From assembly GCA_963580245.1 (NCBI GenBank), contig CAUZJO010000018.1, positions 1 to 41,152 of the forward strand: a DNA stretch of 41,152 nucleotides. The letters run 5' to 3'. Position 1 is the stretch's first letter, and the number at the start of each line of letters is the position of its first letter. The DNA is from CAUZJO01 sp963580245 (GTDB taxonomy: Bacteria > Sumerlaeota > Sumerlaeia > MVZB01). The translations under genes and the position numbers were made by a program. The notes beneath the pieces were generated by a model, which was given only the letters and a program-made list of their open reading frames with translations, was not told the origin of the DNA and did not search any database. Positions 1-8,232 of this stretch are shown one piece after another.

Positions 1-36
1 CTTTGGCAAGGTTTCGGCGGCGACTGACCGCTTTTC

Positions 37-663
37 TTGCAAAACTATACACTACCCACCAGCGTTTTGATCCCATTGTTGTTGGGCAAGGGGTCTTTTT
101 CAGGATCGACTAGCTATAAGCACGGCGCATATGCCTTCTATGATTACGACGCGGAGCCCATATACGTGGGCCAAACCAAAGAGAAACTGAGTGGCCGCGT
201 CAGTCGCCACCTGACCAACCAGCGAACGGACGCTGTCGCGATGAACGTCCTTGATCCCTTTGAGGTTGCGTACATCGAGGTCTGGCCACTCGACGATATG
301 GTCGAAGGCTTGCCGGATGACAAGAAGCGTCATCTTCTCGATCGGGTTGAGTACACGGTATTCCAGAAGGTACTGGGCGACTCGGCCCTCGGCGCGGTGC
401 TGAACGAAAAGGAGATAACCCCGTGTCCCGAGATTACGCTTCCCCAATCCTATCGGCACAGAATCATCCCAGACTCAATCTACGAACAGCGCAAACATCC
501 CGATGTCCGCATCGCGCGTCGCGCAACAACAATCTCAAATCTTGCTCGCGTCATCAGCGAGCGCGATGTGTCCCCCGGCTTGCGCCGAACCCTCCTGACT
601 CAGGCCAGGAGGCTGGAACGACTTGCCGCCCAACGCGTTAAGGAACTCGGAATTGAAGCATAA
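37..663 (+). CDS. GIY-YIG nuclease-superfamily protein
   Basis: A 208-residue protein with a single GIY-YIG domain in its first half. The two signature tripeptides appear as G30-A-Y32 and Y43-V-G45, followed by R54 and H58, a Glu at 105 (VEYTVFQK) and an Asn at 123 (VLNEKE). These match the order of the catalytic Arg, His, metal-binding Glu and Asn in the family, so it may be an active endonuclease. The C-terminal third is basic and helical and could bind DNA; I do not recognise a named domain there. It lacks the partner domains of UvrC or of homing enzymes such as I-TevI, so its role is unknown. The start is TTG at 37, because a stop lies at 25 in the same frame and the first ATG falls inside the domain. 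No clear ribosome site is visible, so the start is uncertain. Confidence 0.72.
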   Translation: MQNYTLPTSVLIPLLLGKGSFSGSTSYKHGAYAFYDYDAEPIYVGQTKEKLSGRVSRHLTNQRTDAVAMNVLDPFEVAYIEVWPLDDMVEGLPDDKKRHLLDRVEYTVFQKVLGDSALGAVLNEKEITPCPEITLPQSYRHRIIPDSIYEQRKHPDVRIARRATTISNLARVISERDVSPGLRRTLLTQARRLERLAAQRVKELGIEA

Positions 664-772
664 GGGATGCACCAACAATAGCATCGCCCACGACCACGAT
701 AGGCCCATTGGTTTGGTGGCATTGCGCTTGTTCTTCGGTTCACATCAGGGGATTCTGTTCGGTGGTTTCCGT

Positions 773-1846
773 TTAATTCCCGCCCACGTGATAACCTTCT
801 CTCATGACTTCGGTTCTATAGAGCCCCGCTCCCGCGGTGATGTAGAGGGTTTTGCTGTTTTCGCCCCTTCCAAAGCCGACGTTTGTCGGGAGCACCTCGG
901 TGGGGATATAGCCCAGCTCCTCGCCCTGGGGTGAGTAAATGACGATCCCAAATCGGGACTCGGAACGCACCGCTACGTAGAGGTTGCCATCCACGTCCGG
1001 GACCAGACCGTCCGGCCCGTCTTCGGGGGAGTAGTCGACGAGCGTCTCCCTGAACGTGGCGGAGCCGTCGGGGGACAGGTCATAGGCCAGCAGGGCCATG
1101 CGTCCCTTATGGGTTTTCGTATCCTCGGGCAGCCGAAAAACTCCTTCGGACCCATTGTCGTGACTGACGACGTACAGGGTCGTCTGGTCCGGCGACATCG
1201 CGACGCCATTGGGCTTCCCCACGTCCGTGATGACCCGATGGATCGAACCGTTGGGGTCGATGCGATAGACCGCCATGACGGGTTGCTCGATCGGCTCGTG
1301 CCCCAGATACCTGGGGTCGCTGAAGTAGATCCGTCCCTGCTCGTCGATCGTGATGTCGTTCGCGGCGTTGAACGGACGACCTTCATACAGCCCCGCGATG
1401 ATGGAGCTCTTGCCCGTCTTCATGTCGGTCCGGGTGACGCGACGGCCGCCGAAGTCGGCCCCTTCGGCCACGATCATGTTGCCCTCGGCGTCGAACTTGA
1501 TGCCGTTGGACATCCCGCTGGGCGAGCGAAAGATGGCGGTCTCGCCCGTCTGGGGGTCGTATCTCCAGATGTGTCCCGCCTCCATGGCACCGTTCTCATC
1601 TCGGCATTTCGCGGTAAACGTGATGTCGCTGAAGTAAACCATGCCATCATGACTCACCGCGACCCCCTCGGTCGTGGCACACCCGCCGCCGAATAGTTTT
1701 TCCACTCTGGCGCCTGGCGGGATAATGCTCGGATCGCCCACCGGTAGGTCCCCGGCGGCCGTGGCCGCGGGCGGATGGGCCACAACGGCGATAAACATGC
1801 ACAGCATCGATACCTTTTGAGGGTGGGCCCTTGGACGGTTCATCAT
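773..1846 (-). CDS. Exported SMP-30/gluconolactonase-like beta-propeller protein
   Basis: About 357 residues. The N-terminus is basic and is followed by a hydrophobic stretch (MLCMFIAVVAHPP) ending near ATAA, which reads as a signal peptide, so the protein is probably periplasmic. The body has repeated propeller blades typical of SMP-30/gluconolactonase/LRE-like proteins: GVAVSHDGMVYFSD, ITIDEQGRIYFSD, GVAMSPDQTTLYVV and GLVPDVDGNLYVA. Family members hydrolyse sugar lactones or related esters using a bound divalent metal; the substrate here cannot be told. The longest reading frame begins with TTG at 1867, but ATG pairs at 1846 and 1843 give a better signal peptide and are preferred. It is transcribed away from the radical SAM gene at 2154, with about 300 bp between them. 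Confidence 0.8.
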   Translation of the reverse strand: MMNRPRAHPQKVSMLCMFIAVVAHPPAATAAGDLPVGDPSIIPPGARVEKLFGGGCATTEGVAVSHDGMVYFSDITFTAKCRDENGAMEAGHIWRYDPQTGETAIFRSPSGMSNGIKFDAEGNMIVAEGADFGGRRVTRTDMKTGKSSIIAGLYEGRPFNAANDITIDEQGRIYFSDPRYLGHEPIEQPVMAVYRIDPNGSIHRVITDVGKPNGVAMSPDQTTLYVVSHDNGSEGVFRLPEDTKTHKGRMALLAYDLSPDGSATFRETLVDYSPEDGPDGLVPDVDGNLYVAVRSESRFGIVIYSPQGEELGYIPTEVLPTNVGFGRGENSKTLYITAGAGLYRTEVMREGYHVGGN

Positions 1847-2079
1847 TGCTTGACTCAATTCTATCAACCAAGATTCCCTCCAGCATCACCGAGACCAGTC
1901 AGGATTTCAAGTGTTTATCGTGGCTGCTCGGCCGCTCGGGAAAGTCGAAAATGGGCGATAAATGGCTTGCCCCCCTGCGACAATCGATGTAGGGTTGTAG
2001 GGACTCGGTAACCGGACGCATAGGTCCTCATATCTGGAGCCGAGCGGTCTGTTGCTCCCCGTTTTCGGGCAACAATCTC

Positions 2080-2107
2080 TTGACTTTCGAAGACCGTTTC
2101 TTCTAAA
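2080..2107 (+). promoter_or_regulatory. Candidate sigma-70-type promoter for the radical SAM gene
   Basis: TTGACT (2080-2085, 5 of 6 to consensus) is followed by a 16-bp spacer and TCTAAA (2102-2107, 4 of 6). Transcription would begin near 2114, about 40 bp before the ATG at 2154, which is a normal leader length. This lies in the divergent region between the SMP-30 gene and the radical SAM gene. It is a pattern match only. Confidence 0.35.
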
Positions 2108-2153
2108 GGTGATCGACGATCAAGGCAAGCTATTTCTAGAGGAATGACCAATC

Positions 2154-4352
2154 ATGATGAGCACGCCAATTAGCGGTATGAAGGATGATACGAAAAACTG
2201 GACCGGGGGCGCGCTGCAGGTGGGCGCCGTCCCGGCGGATGCGCCGGCGCCGGCCGGTGTTCGGCGACTTCAGCTCGTCCTGATCAAGCCGAGCAAATAC
2301 GACGACGAAGGCTACGTGATGCGCTACTTTCGCGGCGTGCTGCCCAGCAACACGCTGGCCGCCATCGCGAGCCTGAGTCGGCAAGTCGCCGATCAAGGCA
2401 TCCTGGGTGACGTCGAGCTTGCGATTGAGATGATGGACGAGCACGTCCAGAAAATCGACGCCCGCAAGATCGTCTGCAAATATCGCAAGCCGGGGACCCG
2501 CGTGGTGGTCGGCCTGTGCGGCGTGCAGACCAACCAGTTCCCCCGGGCGACGGACCTGGCGCGCGAGTTCCATGCCCTGGGCGTGGCGACCATGATCGGC
2601 GGCTTTCACGTCTCCGGCGCGATCGCGATGAGCGAAACGGGCATCCCCCCCGAGTGCCAGGCCCTGATCGACGAGGGGATCACGCTCGTCAAGGGCGAGA
2701 TCGAGGAGGTCTGGGGCGAATTGCTGCGCGACGCGCTTCATGGTCGGCTCAAAACGTACTATGACATCGTTGATCGGCCCGACCTCTCCAAGGCAACGCT
2801 GCCGGTGGTGGACCGCAAGCTGATGAAACGGTTCGCCTACCCGTACATGGGGACGATCGACGCGGGCCGCGGCTGTCCGTTCAATTGCAGCTTTTGCACG
2901 ATCATTAACGTCCAGGGACGCAAGATGCGGCACCGCCTCGCCAAGCAGATCAAGGAGCAAATCCGAGGGAACCTCAAGCACAAGATCGACTACTACTTCT
3001 TCACCGACGATAACTTCTCGCGCAACAAGAACTGGGAGGGGATCTTCGACGCGCTGATTGAGCTGCGCGAGGAGGAGGGGATCAAGGACTTCCAGTTCAT
3101 GATGCAGATCGACACGATCGCCTACAAAATCAAGAACTTCATGTCCAAGGCGATCCGCGCCGGTTGCACGCAGGTCTTCATCGGCATGGAGACGATCAAC
3201 CCCGATAACATCCAGGCCTCGGGCAAGACGCAAAACCGCGTCGAAGATTACCGCAACATGATCGATCTGTGGCACGCCCACGGGGTGGCTTGCCACGTCG
3301 GCTACATCATCGGTTTCCCGGCCGATACGGTCGAAAGCGTCCGCGACGACGTGCGCCGGCTGCGCGATGAGATCGGTGTCGACCAGGCGTCCTTCTTCAT
3401 CCTGACTCCGCTGCCCGGCTCTCGCGACCACAGCGATATGGCCCGGCGCGGCGACTGGATGGACGAGGACTATAACCGGTTTGACAGCTTCCATGTGGTC
3501 AGCAACCATTCCCGGATGGGCCACGAGGAGTGGTTTGGCGCTTATCAAGAGGCGTGGCGCAATTTCTATGACGTGGAATCGATGAAGGCGACCCTCGCCC
3601 GCTCCAACGCTCGAACGTACTGGGGCCTGTTCAAGAACTTCATTTGGTACAAGTACTCGGTGATGATCGAGCAGACCCATCCGATGATTTGCGGGTTCTT
3701 CCGGTTCAAGGACCGCACCCAACGCAGGCCCGGCTTCGAGGTTGAGCCGCTCTGGCCCCACGCCCGCCGCCGCGCCGGGGAGTTGCTGGGTTGGGCGCGC
3801 GGGTGCGTCAGTTTGTATTTTGAAATGCAGGAAGTCTGGCTGGCCACGCGCGGTAACGACCAGATCCAGGAGAACCTGGCCGACCTGCGGCGCCGTTACG
3901 ACGACGTGGTCGCGTGGATCAGCGAGTCCACCAGCCGGATGAATGAAACGATGCGGGCCCAGATCGCGGAAATCTGCGCGGAGACCGACAAGGCCTTTCA
4001 ACGGGTCCAGCAAATGGGCCGGCTCGTGGCCGACGATCTCATCGAGAGGCTCCAAGAACTTCGCGCGCACCTGTCAAGTGCTCAGCCCGAGCTGGCTGAA
4101 CGGCTTCAGCAGCTTCAGGCCCGCGTCGCGAGTCTCGCGCCCCAGCGCCGGCTTAGCCTGCGGCTCAACCCCCTGGCCGTCAGGACCTTCAGCCGCGAAC
4201 AGCTCAATCAATATTGGCGCCAGACGTGGAATAACCTACATCACGGGCGCGTTCACCGCATCAACCCGTTCAAGCTCGGAATCAACTTTCTGCGCGACGC
4301 GAAGTTGTGTGCGAGGTTTAATTTCGAGATGGTGACCGGTTATCACCGTTAA
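2154..4352 (+). CDS. B12-binding-type radical SAM protein with long C-terminal helical extension
   Basis: A 732-residue protein. Residues 40-190 resemble a cobalamin-binding Rossmann domain as found in B12-dependent radical SAM enzymes (VVVGLCGVQTNQFPRATDLA, MIGGFHVSG), but no DxHxxG base-off motif is visible. The radical SAM core starts at about 232 with the cluster motif C241-x3-C245-x2-C248 (GRGCPFNCSFC) and continues to about 470 with FTDDNFSRN, QVFIGMETINP and GYIIGFP. Such enzymes carry out methylations, ring closures or other radical reactions. The last 200 residues are unusual: a helical, charged region at about 560-690 that looks like coiled coil, then a basic tail. ATGs stand at 2154 and 2157; AGAGG lies 11-13 bp upstream. 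The gene is monocistronic, and the tail-to-tail hxlB gene gives no clear clue to substrate. Confidence 0.85.
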   Translation: MMSTPISGMKDDTKNWTGGALQVGAVPADAPAPAGVRRLQLVLIKPSKYDDEGYVMRYFRGVLPSNTLAAIASLSRQVADQGILGDVELAIEMMDEHVQKIDARKIVCKYRKPGTRVVVGLCGVQTNQFPRATDLAREFHALGVATMIGGFHVSGAIAMSETGIPPECQALIDEGITLVKGEIEEVWGELLRDALHGRLKTYYDIVDRPDLSKATLPVVDRKLMKRFAYPYMGTIDAGRGCPFNCSFCTIINVQGRKMRHRLAKQIKEQIRGNLKHKIDYYFFTDDNFSRNKNWEGIFDALIELREEEGIKDFQFMMQIDTIAYKIKNFMSKAIRAGCTQVFIGMETINPDNIQASGKTQNRVEDYRNMIDLWHAHGVACHVGYIIGFPADTVESVRDDVRRLRDEIGVDQASFFILTPLPGSRDHSDMARRGDWMDEDYNRFDSFHVVSNHSRMGHEEWFGAYQEAWRNFYDVESMKATLARSNARTYWGLFKNFIWYKYSVMIEQTHPMICGFFRFKDRTQRRPGFEVEPLWPHARRRAGELLGWARGCVSLYFEMQEVWLATRGNDQIQENLADLRRRYDDVVAWISESTSRMNETMRAQIAEICAETDKAFQRVQQMGRLVADDLIERLQELRAHLSSAQPELAERLQQLQARVASLAPQRRLSLRLNPLAVRTFSREQLNQYWRQTWNNLHHGRVHRINPFKLGINFLRDAKLCARFNFEMVTGYHR

Positions 4353-4387
4353 GCCGGGAGCCGCTGAGGTCCTCCATAAGACCGTGA

Positions 4388-4954
4388 CTACTCAAGATTC
4401 GCGTGTCTCTTGAACATCTCGTCCGAAGTCAATTGTTGGTCCCGCATCAGAAGCACGATCATCGCGTCGCAAAGCACAAACAACGTCTGCTCGAATAGCG
4501 AACCCATGGGCTGAATCGATTCGATCGCGCCGGGGGCGTCCTTCGCCTTGGTCGAGGGGGCGGGGACCTGGAGGATGCAGTCGGCCAACTCGCCGATCGG
4601 CGAGCCTGGATCGATCGTCAGCAGCAGAATGCGCACGCCGATCTTCTTGGCTTTGCTGGCCATCGCCAGCAGACTCTCGGTGCGCCCCGAACCCGAGCCG
4701 ATCACCAGCAAGTCGCCCTTTGCGGTGGACGGTGTCGTGACCTCGCCCACCACATGCGCATCTTTCCCCAGATGCATGAGGCGCATGGCGAACCCTCTGA
4801 TCCCCAGAGCGCTACGGCCGGCGCCGGCGAGAAATATCCTCGGGGCGTCCGTGAGTTCCCTGACCGCCCCCTCCAGGGCGTCAACCCGGACCGCCCGCAA
4901 ACAAGCCCCGATCTCATCCGCAACGGCCGTGATGACCTGTTCAGTTTCGCTCAT
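4388..4954 (-). CDS. hxlB: 6-phospho-3-hexuloisomerase (SIS domain)
   Basis: 188 residues, normal for the family. It is a single SIS sugar-isomerase domain: FLAGAGRSALGIRGFAMRLMHLG near 40-60, GDLLVIGSGSGRTESLLAMA near 80-98 and MGSLFEQTLFVLCDAM near the C-terminus. The enzyme converts D-arabino-hex-3-ulose 6-phosphate to fructose 6-phosphate, the second step of the ribulose monophosphate pathway. The start overlaps the end of hxlA by 14 bp (4941-4954), so the two are almost certainly co-translated and the pair confirms each other's function. The family identification is strong. Whether the pathway serves formaldehyde fixation, detoxification or (run in reverse) pentose supply cannot be read from the sequence. 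Confidence 0.9.
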   Translation of the reverse strand: MSETEQVITAVADEIGACLRAVRVDALEGAVRELTDAPRIFLAGAGRSALGIRGFAMRLMHLGKDAHVVGEVTTPSTAKGDLLVIGSGSGRTESLLAMASKAKKIGVRILLLTIDPGSPIGELADCILQVPAPSTKAKDAPGAIESIQPMGSLFEQTLFVLCDAMIVLLMRDQQLTSDEMFKRHANLE

Positions 4955-5615
4955 GGCTCGCTTTCCTCAGTTCATCCATCATCTTCGCCGCAGCCTCGCC
5001 TCGGGACGGCTGGGAGATAATCCCGCCGCCGACCACGACGATGTCCGCCCCGGTCAAGACGGTTTCCCGCACGTGTTCCAATTTGATGCCCCCCGCGATG
5101 GCCAATAGGCCCTTCACGCTTTCGCGCATGACGCGCAGATTCGTCGTCTGAAGCTCGCCCTCTTTTTGGCGATCGTACGCGGTGTGCAGACAGAACACGT
5201 GCACGCCGAATCGTTCCAACTCAGCCGCGCGCCCCAGCGGGTCCGGCGTGTTGATCAGATCGATCATGATCCGCCCCTCATGGGTCGAGGCGGCTTCGAG
5301 GGCGCCGCGTATCGTTTGGTCATCCGCCAGGGCGAGAACCGTCACGATATCCGCCCCGCGGCGAAACGCGCTTTCCGCTTCCATCCGGCCGGCATCCATG
5401 ATCTTCGTATCCGCTAGGTAGAGCTTGTCCGGATACTTGGACTTGAGCGCCTCCAAGGCGCTGAGGCCCTCTTCGATGATCAAGGGCGTGCCGATCTCGA
5501 TGATATCGCAATGTGGGTGGACTTCTTCCAGGATTTGCAACGCGGCGGTCGTATCAAGCGTATCAACCGCTAGTTGAAGATAGGGCCCTGATTCTCTTTC
5601 TAGGGATCGATCCAT
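4941..5615 (-). CDS. hxlA: 3-hexulose-6-phosphate synthase
   Basis: About 224 residues from the ATG at 5615. It belongs to the OMP-decarboxylase-like TIM barrels: LAVDTLD at the N-terminus, IIEIGTPLI, the LADTKIMDAG motif (D-x-K-x-x-D) holding catalytic and metal residues, then LLAIAGGIK and ADIVVVGGGII for phosphate binding. It condenses formaldehyde with ribulose 5-phosphate to hexulose 6-phosphate. The frame is open up to 5825, but the extra N-terminal 70 residues are Pro/Gly/Arg-rich and do not resemble the family. Starting at 5615 leaves only about 12 residues before the first beta strand. No good ribosome site precedes this ATG, so the exact start is uncertain. It overlaps hxlB by 14 bp. 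Confidence 0.9.
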   Translation of the reverse strand: MDRSLERESGPYLQLAVDTLDTTAALQILEEVHPHCDIIEIGTPLIIEEGLSALEALKSKYPDKLYLADTKIMDAGRMEAESAFRRGADIVTVLALADDQTIRGALEAASTHEGRIMIDLINTPDPLGRAAELERFGVHVFCLHTAYDRQKEGELQTTNLRVMRESVKGLLAIAGGIKLEHVRETVLTGADIVVVGGGIISQPSRGEAAAKMMDELRKASHERN

Positions 5616-6289
5616 TGTGTCACGGTCCAAACCTTCGAGACTCCCCGCGCGTCCCAATCGAGCACATGCGTCCGCTGGATGGGTGATCATCCCCCCCCTC
5701 GGACCTGAAATGCAAGGGGCGAACCTCCAAAGGAGTCCGGCAAGGGAGTCCGCCAGGGGCGGATCCCGGGCCTCGAATGCCGAGGGACCCCGCCTCGCGG
5801 TAGTATAGGTGGAGGAGTCGGCCACGCGGGAGACCCGGTAGATCGAGAAGCGGAATCAGCCCCTTGGGTACGAATTCCACGGCCCGTCGGGGCCGCATTA
5901 GGCATCCCGATTCCGGTATTCTGTCTTGATTATCGTGCAACCGGTCGCTCGGAGGGGATGGCGACCAAGAGGAAATAGAAACGTGGGCGGGAACGGAGCG
6001 GACAAAGAGTCGCTGGCATTCACGGGCCAAAACGCCTTCGAGCGTCAGCCTCGCCCCAATTGGGCGTCGATTCACCCAGGAGCCACCAGGCTGACCACCT
6101 CCAACATCCTCGTGGCGAGTGCCCGTGATGCCTCATCACACCGACGGGAATGAACGCGAAGGGACGGAAAATCACATTCCAAATGAACCCCGGCGCCTTC
6201 TGCCGCGGCCCTGATCGAATCCAGTGCGAGCTTAGGCGAAATGGGGCCAATCGTTGATCAGTCGGCCAAGGTGGGACGGCCGCTGGGTC
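5616..6289. other. Long intergenic region upstream of hxlA
   Basis: A 674-bp stretch without a convincing gene. Several short overlapping frames exist on both strands but are rich in Pro, Arg and Gly and show no family features. On the minus strand, TATACT (5807-5802) could be a -10 box for hxlA, but no good -35 box stands 16-18 bp upstream of it. A short direct repeat of GGAGTCCG occurs at about 5733-5755. The length is notable for such a compact window, so a regulatory leader or small RNA could lie here, but nothing can be shown. Confidence 0.4.
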
Positions 6290-6571
6290 CTACCAGCGGT
6301 CCCCACCGCCTCCGCCACCACCACGGTCGGCACGCGGACGAGCCTCATTGACCTTCACCGGACGGCCCCGGAGATCGGTCCCATCCAGGGCCTCGATCGC
6401 GGATTTTGCCTCTTCGTCGTTGTCCATCTCGACGAAACCGTACCCCCGGGACTTATCCGTAAACTTGTCACGGATAATGGCTGCGGAGGCAACCTCCCCA
6501 TGCTCCCCAAAGGCCTGGCGCAGGTCGTCTTCGCTGGCCTGGAAGGAAAGGTTTCCAACGTAAATATTCAT
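6290..6571 (-). CDS. Small RRM RNA-binding protein with glycine-rich tail
   Basis: 93 residues consisting of one RNA-recognition motif. RNP2 is IYVGNL (3-8) and RNP1 is RGYGFVEM (42-49), the aromatic RNA-contact surface of the family; a Gly-rich tail occupies about 83-90. Such single-RRM proteins occur in cyanobacteria, planctomycetes, bacteroidetes and proteobacteria and are often cold-induced RNA chaperones. It stands alone, with about 290 bp of leader before the next gene. A GAGGATGGAG stretch just upstream of the ATG supplies a ribosome site. A perfect hairpin in the leader (6598-6620) may regulate it. Confidence 0.93.
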   Translation of the reverse strand: MNIYVGNLSFQASEDDLRQAFGEHGEVASAAIIRDKFTDKSRGYGFVEMDNDEEAKSAIEALDGTDLRGRPVKVNEARPRADRGGGGGGGDRW

Positions 6572-6597
6572 TATGCTCCATCCTCAATTCAGATCGC

Positions 6598-6620
6598 TCA
6601 GAGATACGCACAATCTCTGA
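6598..6620 (-). promoter_or_regulatory. Hairpin in the leader of the RRM gene
   Basis: TCAGAGAT and ATCTCTGA form a perfect 8-bp stem with a 7-base loop, about 27 bases before the start codon on the minus strand. The leader of an RNA-binding protein gene is a common place for autoregulatory or temperature-sensitive elements. There is no T-run, so it is not a terminator. A function is inferred only from position. Confidence 0.35.
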
Positions 6621-6859
6621 ATGTCGATGATGATCTCACCACAAAACGCCGTCACGCGCGGATTAAAAATGGGATCGTCGGGCGGGATCGTGCAGCATTC
6701 GATCTAGGAAGTCAAACGATATATGAAAGGAAACATGGATTAAATCTCCTCGCCGGCGCATGTTGAGTCCTCCCCTCACCGTGGTCGGCCTGCTCGGGGC
6801 CGGAGCCGCCGATCGGTGCTTCGTTCGGCGTCAAACCACCGGTGGGGTAGGGCATTCGA

Positions 6860-8185
6860 ATGGCCGGGATGGGCAAGAAAATGGCTGAAAAGGTCCCCAA
6901 GGCGATCGCCGGGCGGTTCCCCCTGTTCAGGGCCGATTTTTACCAACGACGTTTCGGTTGGCTGATGGCCGCGATGTTTGTCGCCGGACCGATCCTGCTG
7001 CTGCTGAGCGCGACCACGGGCGCCGGCGGAGACCTGATCGTCGGCGACGCGCGCGACACCTTCGAGTACGCGCGCGCGCTGGCGGTCGAGGGGCGGTTCC
7101 CCGAGCGGCATATCCGCTATCCCTGCGGCCCGGCCATGATCGGCGCGCTGGGTTATTTCCCCTCCGTCCTGGTCAACCGGCTGGCGAGCCACCTCGGATG
7201 GACCTCTCCTGATTCGCTACGCGACGGATGGGCATTGGTCCATCAGTTCAGTTATTGCCTCCCGTTCATCCTGCTGGCGGCCTGGGCCTTGCGGCTGAAT
7301 CTGCTGATGCTGCGCCACCTCGGCCTGCCCGATTCCACCATCAAGCCCGTCCTGCTGTTCTGGGTCGCCGGAACCAACATCGGCTATTACGTCTTCAAGG
7401 AACCGGCGATGAGCGAGGCGAGCACCTATTGCTCCCTCTCGCTTTACTATTTCCTGTTGCTCAAGCACTTCTGCCCCCGCGCGGGCAAGGCGTCCCCGTC
7501 CTCTCCGGCCTCCTCGGGCGCCCCCGTCGCCACCCGGCACTGGTTCCAGATCGGCCTGGCCCTCGGGCTGGCGGGCATCATGCGCCAGCAGAACATCTTG
7601 CACGGCCTGGCCATTCCGATCCTGGCCGCCCAGGCCGCCGCGCGTCATTTGCCGACCGATCGCCGCGGAGGCGTCCTGCTCTGGCTGCGCGGGGTGGCCA
7701 CGGTTGCCGGCGTCAGCGGCCTGGTGTTTCTGATCCCCTACGCGGTCTGGGCGGCCTCCGAGGGTGACTTGAGACTCTACTCATACCGGGGCGAGCGGTT
7801 CGATTTCCTCCACCCTCACCTCATCGCGACGCTCTTCTCTCCGCTCGATCACGGGCTGTTCGTCTGGACGCCCATCTATTTGCTCGCCGCCTGCGGCCTT
7901 GTTCCGTTCTTAAGGAGGCGGCCGCGCCTGATCGCGCCGCTGCTGGTCCCCGTCGTGTTGCAGTATATCTTGATCTCCTCGTGGTGGGCTTACTCCTTCG
8001 GCTCCAGTGTCGGCCACCGCGGGTTTTTCACCATCCTGCCGATTCTATTGCTCGGGTTGGCCTCGCTGTTCGACGCGATGGCCACGCGGGGCCGGGCGAT
8101 GCTCATGACCGCCGCCCTTTTCATTTTGACCTGCCTCAATCTTCTGTTACTCTTATTAATAAGTGCGCAAATTGTTCCCGTATGA
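6860..8185 (+). CDS. Polytopic membrane protein, GT-C glycosyltransferase-like
   Basis: 441 residues with roughly ten hydrophobic segments, the first at about 33-52. The first long loop contains acidic residues (VGDARDTFEYARALAVEGRFP, about 61-81), as in GT-C enzymes that use lipid-linked sugars. Further conserved-looking stretches are EPAMSEAS (181-188), GIMRQQNIL (239-247) and GLFVWTPIYLLAA (332-344). The same signatures occur in the same order in the membrane protein at 34938-36457, so the two are paralogues. Likely role: transfer of a sugar or other group at the cell membrane; no substrate can be inferred. ATGs at 6860 and 6869 are both possible starts. The histidine kinase gene begins 47 bp downstream and may be co-transcribed. 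Confidence 0.75.
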   Translation: MAGMGKKMAEKVPKAIAGRFPLFRADFYQRRFGWLMAAMFVAGPILLLLSATTGAGGDLIVGDARDTFEYARALAVEGRFPERHIRYPCGPAMIGALGYFPSVLVNRLASHLGWTSPDSLRDGWALVHQFSYCLPFILLAAWALRLNLLMLRHLGLPDSTIKPVLLFWVAGTNIGYYVFKEPAMSEASTYCSLSLYYFLLLKHFCPRAGKASPSSPASSGAPVATRHWFQIGLALGLAGIMRQQNILHGLAIPILAAQAAARHLPTDRRGGVLLWLRGVATVAGVSGLVFLIPYAVWAASEGDLRLYSYRGERFDFLHPHLIATLFSPLDHGLFVWTPIYLLAACGLVPFLRRRPRLIAPLLVPVVLQYILISSWWAYSFGSSVGHRGFFTILPILLLGLASLFDAMATRGRAMLMTAALFILTCLNLLLLLLISAQIVPV

Positions 8186-8232
8186 CGAAATGAGCCACTC
8201 TGAGGCAGGGATGATGAAGGGAAACCGACACA

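Noticed and set aside
2136..4070. Long minus-strand open frame of 644 codons
   Set aside because: It lies opposite the radical SAM gene, has Arg/Asp/His/Pro-rich composition with no family motifs, and arises from the GC-rich third codon positions of the real gene.
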